Assembly: GCA_039707655.1 (NCBI GenBank)
Contig: CM077668.1
Span: 70,511,086 to 70,575,085, forward strand
From: Elymus sibiricus
Taxonomy: Eukaryota; Streptophyta; Magnoliopsida; Poales; Poaceae
Direction: 5' to 3'
DNA length: 64,000 bases
The notes below the pieces were generated by a model, which was not told the DNA's origin, ran no database searches, and worked only from the letters and a program-made list of their open reading frames with translations. Below, in pieces: positions 59,601-64,000 of this stretch; positions within the stretch are counted from its first letter, which is position 1, and the number at the start of each line of letters is the position of its first letter. Made by a program: the position numbers and the translations under genes.

Positions 59601-62209
59601 AATGAAATCCGACATATTATGCATCGGGAGGGGAATTGCAAGCACCCTTTGAGCATCAATTGGCCACAACGTTTGTCTCACCAAATCTTCATCCCAAGAA
59701 CTCGTGACTGAATCAATAAGATCAGAAACCTTTGACAGAAGGTGCCCCCTTCTCGGAGTAATGACCCTCCTATTTGCACAATTCGGGATCCATGCATCTC
59801 TCCAAATATCAATATTTTGTCCATTTCCAACCTGCCAGATATAAGCATTTTTTAGCGAGTTTACTCCCGCCATAATACTTTGCCAAGTAAAAGAGGAGCC
59901 CTTTCTTAGATTTGCATTCATTAAATCCCCTTCCGGGGAATATTTAGCTCTTAAGATAGACGCACATAAGGACTCGGGATTATCAATCAGGCGCCATGCC
60001 TGTTTGGCAAACAAAGCCAGATTGAAACAATGTATATCTCTATAACCCATACCTCCTTGATTTTTTGGTACACATATCTGCCACCATCCCATCCAATGCA
60101 TTCTCTTCTTGTTGTCCTCGTCACCCCACCAAAATTGCGACATCGCGTCAATGATTCCTTTACAATTCTTTTTTAGGAATTTTAAAGACGGACATGGCAT
60201 AAGCTGGGATAGCTTGTACAACAGATTTGAGCAATATTTCCTTTCCTCCAGCGGATAACAATTTTTCTTTCCATCCACTTATTTTCATGATAATTCGATC
60301 GACCAGGAATTGGAAACAATCACTTTTGTCCATACCCACATTTGTAGGCAAACCCAAATATTTATCATTAAGTGCTTCAGTCATAATATTCAGAATTGTA
60401 CAAATTTGCGCCTTGTCTTCCACCTTTGTATTGGGACTAAAGAATATACTAGACTTTCAACACTTACCATTTGCCCCGAGGAGGCACAATATGAATCCAA
60501 GACTGATTTCAAAGCCTCTGCATTCATAGCATTTGTAGTGTTGTGGAGATTCCTCTCAGCATAGCACCAACTTAATTATAGGTAAGCAAGGTTTATAGAC
60601 ATTTACTAAGTTTCTTAAGCACTGAACATGCTCTTTCTAGAAAATACATAGATTCGAAGACATATGCATATATGTTGGCATCATCGTAGTTTCTTTGTGA
60701 AATGACAGGTACTTAGGAGATGGAGACATAGGTGGAGTAAATCAACGAAGGGATCAGCCTTGTGTTACCAACAAGTAAATAAGTGCATTGATATAGGTCT
60801 ACTTTGCCAGTCAAAAAACCCGTACGGACGACCTTTTATATGGGAAATAATGGAAGATATCAACAAAATGGAAAGTGTGAGTGGAATAATCAATGCCGCT
60901 AGTGAATCTAAGCTCGGCCAAGTAAGCTAAATTAATTCTATACCTCTTAGCTTATACTTACACTCTTTGTGTTGTTGTCTACAAACAATTCTTAATAAAT
61001 GACAAAAGGGCAAGTCTTTTGCCATCAAAATCAAATACATTTATTTTTGGGAAAGAATACGCTTAACCATGCCTTCTCATGGCATCAAAGCCAAACAGTT
61101 TACCTACAAAATAGAAAGAATGGTACAGAAATTGTTATTGTGAGGCAACATTCAACTTTCGACATAACATTTGAAATGGTAGGTAGGCTTTATATATCTT
61201 GGTGATCATGCATCTCAATCTTTCCTTTATAGATGATAAGCCCTTACTCAGATGATGACATGCTTGGGGTTGAGCCGCTCGAGCTACGATTTCCATATGA
61301 GCTTAACAAGAAGGTATCATGCTCACTCGAGCTAAGAAACGAGACAAATGCTCATATGGCATTCAACATCGAGACGTTTAGTTTCCTGCCATACTGCACA
61401 CAGCCAGAAAAAGGCATCCTGTCACCACGATCCAAGTGTAGTATCAACGTAATATTAAAACAACAGGACAAGTCTCCAAGAGATCTCCAGCACCCCGGCG
61501 TATTTATCGTGCGAAGCACCAAAGTGGATGAGGTCCTTACATTTGGTGACATAACAAAAAACATTTTCGTTAAAGAGAGGGGCAATGTGGTTGATGAGGT
61601 AAATTTGGATGTTGTTTTTGATGCACAACTGCCAGCACCTTGCCTCTCGGAAGAACCCGTGGGGGATTTGTCACTTGAGACTCTTACACTTTCGGGTATG
61701 GACAATCTGAAGACATCTGATGTCCCACAGTTAAGTGCAAAAGAAACGAGAGAAACAGTTTCTAAGGTGAGCTTACTCAATATCAAAATATAAGCATCAA
61801 CTTTCTGGTAACTGCCTATCTCATTTCTAAACCCTTCGTGTTTTTAACTTGTTTCTCACAGGTAATCTCAGCCTCCAGCGAATCAACTGTAGCCCTTGAT
61901 GCCAAGTTGATGGTAGCTTCGGATGAACTACTACAGCCACCATCTCCATTGCTTGAGGAACACAAGGACATAGGGATGAAAATGGAGTGGAAACTTTCCG
62001 TTTTTCCGGAGGAAAAATGGAAATGGAGAGGAAATATGAAAACGGAAACGAAAATTTGCAAAACGGAAGTGGAAATGGAATTTTTTATGCGGAAACGGAA
62101 ACAAAAACGGAACGGTGTTTTCCGGTGGATCAGGCGTGGAAACGGAACTTTCCGTTTCTGTGAATATGGAATTTCCGTTTTTTACTATAGACCTATGGCT
62201 GCTTCGTAG
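56655..62209 (+). CDS. Kinase-MSP gene 2: paralog with a transposon-altered C-terminus
   Basis: Coding exons by homology with gene 1: 56655-56810, 56939-57200, 57382-57601, 57690-57816, 60709-60921, 61233-61766, 61862-62209; about 619 residues. An in-frame ATG at 56637 is a possible earlier start; 56655 aligns with the start of gene 1. Kinase motifs: [18 protein letters not shown] (non-RD), DFG, and intact APE where gene 1 has VPE. The MSP domain is well conserved. Exon 6 is 26 codons longer than in gene 1. In the last exon a 652-bp hAT-type element (61971-62622) interrupts the reading frame; translation runs on into it for about 79 residues to a TAG at 62207-62209. The original stop would be at 62660-62662. 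Upstream exons show no stop or frame shift, so a product with a foreign tail is possible. Expression unknown. Confidence 0.8.
57817..58465 (+). other. Intron of gene 2, part left of the LINE
   Basis: AT-rich intron sequence, no feature recognised. It continues right of the LINE from about 60560 to the acceptor at 60708. Confidence 0.6.
58466..60560 (-). mobile_element. 5'-truncated LINE in the intron of gene 2
   Basis: A run of nine T at 58466-58474 is the minus-strand poly(A) tail. Leftward order on the minus strand: end of the reverse transcriptase domain ([14 protein letters not shown] near 60340-60390), zinc-finger zf-RVT region ([13 protein letters not shown]...CPSC-x5[10 protein letters not shown] near 59280-59450), then an RNase H (SVDASFDHD near 58930; [10 protein letters not shown] near 58750) at the C-terminus. 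That order is typical of plant L1-type LINEs. The 5' end, including endonuclease and most of RT, is missing. Frame shifts lie near 60160-60278 and 58956-59029. A flanking TSD was not found by eye. Confidence 0.88.
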
Positions 62210-62622
62210 TCCAACCACCAAACAACACACAATGACACAATGAGTAGAATGAATCATTTGAGGCCCAACTTCTACTACCACACATGTACTCAGCTTGACC
62301 CTATACGCAATTGTCCAGTACTACTATAATACTACGCTAAGTTGCTAACATAATGATATTATTTTGTAGCCATGTTAACAATTCATTAAATTTGTTTGTT
62401 TTTGTGTGTATTTCTCTATGATTCAAGGGGGTTTTAAGTTCCGGTCAACGCCCACTTCTGTTTCCGTGTCCGCTTTGTATTCGCTCCGTGTCCATTTCCG
62501 GTAGTATCTGTTTCCGTATTCATTTCCGGGGTTTCTGTATTCGTTTCCGCTTTTGCAAAAATATATGAAAACAAATGTGGTAGCACTCAGTTCCGTCCGT
62601 TTCCGCTCCGTTTTCATCCCTA
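61971..62622. mobile_element. Non-autonomous hAT-type element in the last exon of gene 2
   Basis: Terminal repeats TAGGGATGAAAA and TTTTCATCCCTA, flanked by a perfect 8-bp duplication CAAGGACA (61963-61970 and 62623-62630). An 8-bp TSD with T/CAGGG-type ends is the hAT pattern. Many GGAAACGGAAA-type short repeats lie inside, mirrored near the right end. 652 bp with no transposase. The host exon resumes after it with ATGTACGAAAGTCTAGAC, as in the last exon of gene 1. Confidence 0.93.
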
Positions 62623-62662
62623 CAAGGACATGTACGAAAGTCTAGACTGCAGCTGTCTATAG

Positions 62663-63180
62663 TACTCCTTTATGTCATACGTATGTCGCTCTTTCAAAAA
62701 TGTCATATCTAGACATTTCTGCAGTGGGTTGTCTTTTTAGTTGTCTATGGAATTCCAAAATGGAAATAAACCTGAATAAGTTGGCGAATGGTAGTAGATT
62801 CTATCTCGTGTACCTAGCTTGATTGTGAGAAGGTACTAACATTTCCCCGCAAAAAAAGAGAGACAAGGTACTAACATTTGCAGAAAGTGTGAAATGTATG
62901 TATCGCGCCACGAAATACTGGTGTAAAATAAAGATTTATTCACATATATTAATTGAGCCCATTTGGGATATAAACCATCCCTATTTCTGGTTGGAGATGG
63001 CTTATTTGGTTGTCGAAAGTGCATGGAAAAATACATAAGACATATATAGTCATTCTTCGATAGGCAGAAGCTAATGTGCACTCCGTGGTGACAAGAACGG
63101 GAAAAAAATGGGATAGAGATAGCAAAATCCACTTCCTAGGAATATTTAGGAAATCGGTAACTGGTAGTTGCTCGGTCGAC
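62663..63180. other. 3' flank of gene 2
   Basis: The first part parallels the 3' flank of gene 1 (CTGTCTATAGTAC then TATGTCAT). No gene recognised; open frames on the minus strand here show no similarity I recognise. Confidence 0.6.
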
Positions 63181-63600
63181 TTTATGAATTTGAACAAACT
63201 TTCGCGAATTCAAATAATGTTCATGAATTTTACAACATGTTCAGAAAAAAAAAGAAAAAATGTTCGTGAATTTCAAAAATTGTTCCCAAATTGCGAAAAA
63301 AAATCATCGGTAAAATGTTTGCGATTTGAAAAATGTTCATGAATTCAAAAAAAAAATCATGCATTTAGAAAAATGTTCATCAAAAACTATATTGTTCATG
63401 AATTTCAAAAAATGTTCCCAAATTTCAAAAAATATCATGGGTTTTAAATAATATTCATAATTTCAAAAAAATCATGAATTTGTAAAAACTTCATGAATTT
63501 GAAAAATGTTCATGATTTAAACAAATGTTCGCAAATTTGTAAAAACAATTACTAATTTTTAAAAAATATTATTGCATAAAAATGTTCACAAATTTGAAAC
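63181..63600. repeat. Degenerate array of AAAATGTTCATGAATTT-like words
   Basis: The words TTCATGAATTT, AAAATGTTC and related ones recur at irregular spacing of about 15-35 bp over 400 bp in an A-rich context. Such arrays are common in Triticeae intergenic DNA, often next to class II elements. No termini were identified here. Confidence 0.75.
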
Positions 63601-64000
63601 AAAATTCGCAAAAATGAAAGAAGAAACATAAAAGAAAAAAGAAAAAACGGAGGAAAAAGCTAAGGGAAAATGAAAAAAAAGTTCAGGTAAAGTTCTAGAA
63701 CCTCTTCCCAAAATCGGAGGGGAATAAACCCTAAATGTGCCAGCCCAAACACTGGATCTAGCGCTGGAGGGGTGCACGCTAGGTCGCTCGCGCACGACCT
63801 ACACGCCAAATAGGAGACACCTTTAGCACATACTCCCACCTTTCCTTTATGTAAGGTGTATTTTTTTGGGTATAGTGACCAACAAACAGAATTGGGCCCG
63901 TGAGACATTACTCCTATTTGCCACAAAGGCTCGTGGTGCACACAGGAGACCTTGAATGGGCCGGCCCATTGGCGTGTGCATTGGTTCGCCCCGCTGGTAG
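63601..64000. other. Right edge, no gene recognised
   Basis: A-rich, then GC-richer sequence. A 93-codon minus-strand frame at 63660-63941 has no recognisable similarity and is probably chance or repeat-derived. Confidence 0.55.

Noticed and set aside
58601..60564. Plus-strand frames over the intronic LINE
   Set aside because: Shadows of the minus-strand LINE reverse transcriptase and RNase H.
61838..62209. Independent small gene at 61838-62209
   Set aside because: It is the last exon of kinase-MSP gene 2 read into the hAT element, in phase with the upstream exon.

Overview
This window is nuclear DNA from a Triticeae grass (wheat, Aegilops or barley relatives). It contains BARE1/Angela-type copia elements with 1.7-kb LTRs beginning TGTTGGAAATATGCCC, an Athila-type gypsy fragment primed by tRNA-Asp, a Tat-type gypsy element with an antisense gene, small Harbinger, Stowaway and hAT elements, LINEs, and spliced genes with GT-AG introns. 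About 45 kb on the left is a retrotransposon nest. About 17 kb on the right is gene space.

The nest can be read layer by layer because target-site duplications (TSDs) survive. A plus-strand copia (remnant 43563-45613) was hit by a minus-strand Angela (5' LTR 41829-43562, gag near 40 kb, pol at 2101-4757). That Angela was hit by a minus-strand, apparently non-autonomous Athila-like element (4758-39487, TSD AGGCA). The 3' LTR of that element was hit by a second member of the same family (7611 to about 35820). The internal region of the second member was hit by a young plus-strand Angela (10277-32222, TSD GGAGG). The 3' LTR of the young Angela was hit by a minus-strand Tat-type gypsy (17419-30733, TSD ATGGA). 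The left edge (1-2100) is a fragment of an Athila gag-protease, joined abruptly to the truncated old Angela. Unequal crossing-over inside the nest made a triple LTR array at 4758-9279 whose middle copy is a chimera of its neighbours.

The Tat element is nearly complete. From its right LTR leftwards it has gag-protease, reverse transcriptase, two RNase H-like domains, integrase, a 142-bp minisatellite, and a convergent plus-strand multi-exon gene (18563-22334) with a Transposase_28-like N-terminus and a coiled-coil C-terminus.

Right of the nest lie a 1.35-kb Harbinger-type element carrying a fragment of a zeatin O-glucosyltransferase-like gene (45650-46999) and then two tandem paralogous genes, about 7.9 kb apart from ATG to ATG. 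Both encode a protein kinase fused to a major sperm protein (MSP/VAP) domain, with the same exon plan: a 5'-UTR exon plus seven coding exons. This is the architecture of the wheat/Aegilops Snn3 necrotrophic-effector sensitivity genes. Copy 1 (48732-53600) is open throughout. Copy 2 (56655-62209) has a LINE in its fifth coding intron region, a Stowaway element in its leader intron, and a 652-bp hAT-type element inside its last exon that replaces the normal C-terminus with a transposon-encoded tail. All exon boundaries are inferred from splice consensus and comparison of the two paralogs; no transcript data were available.
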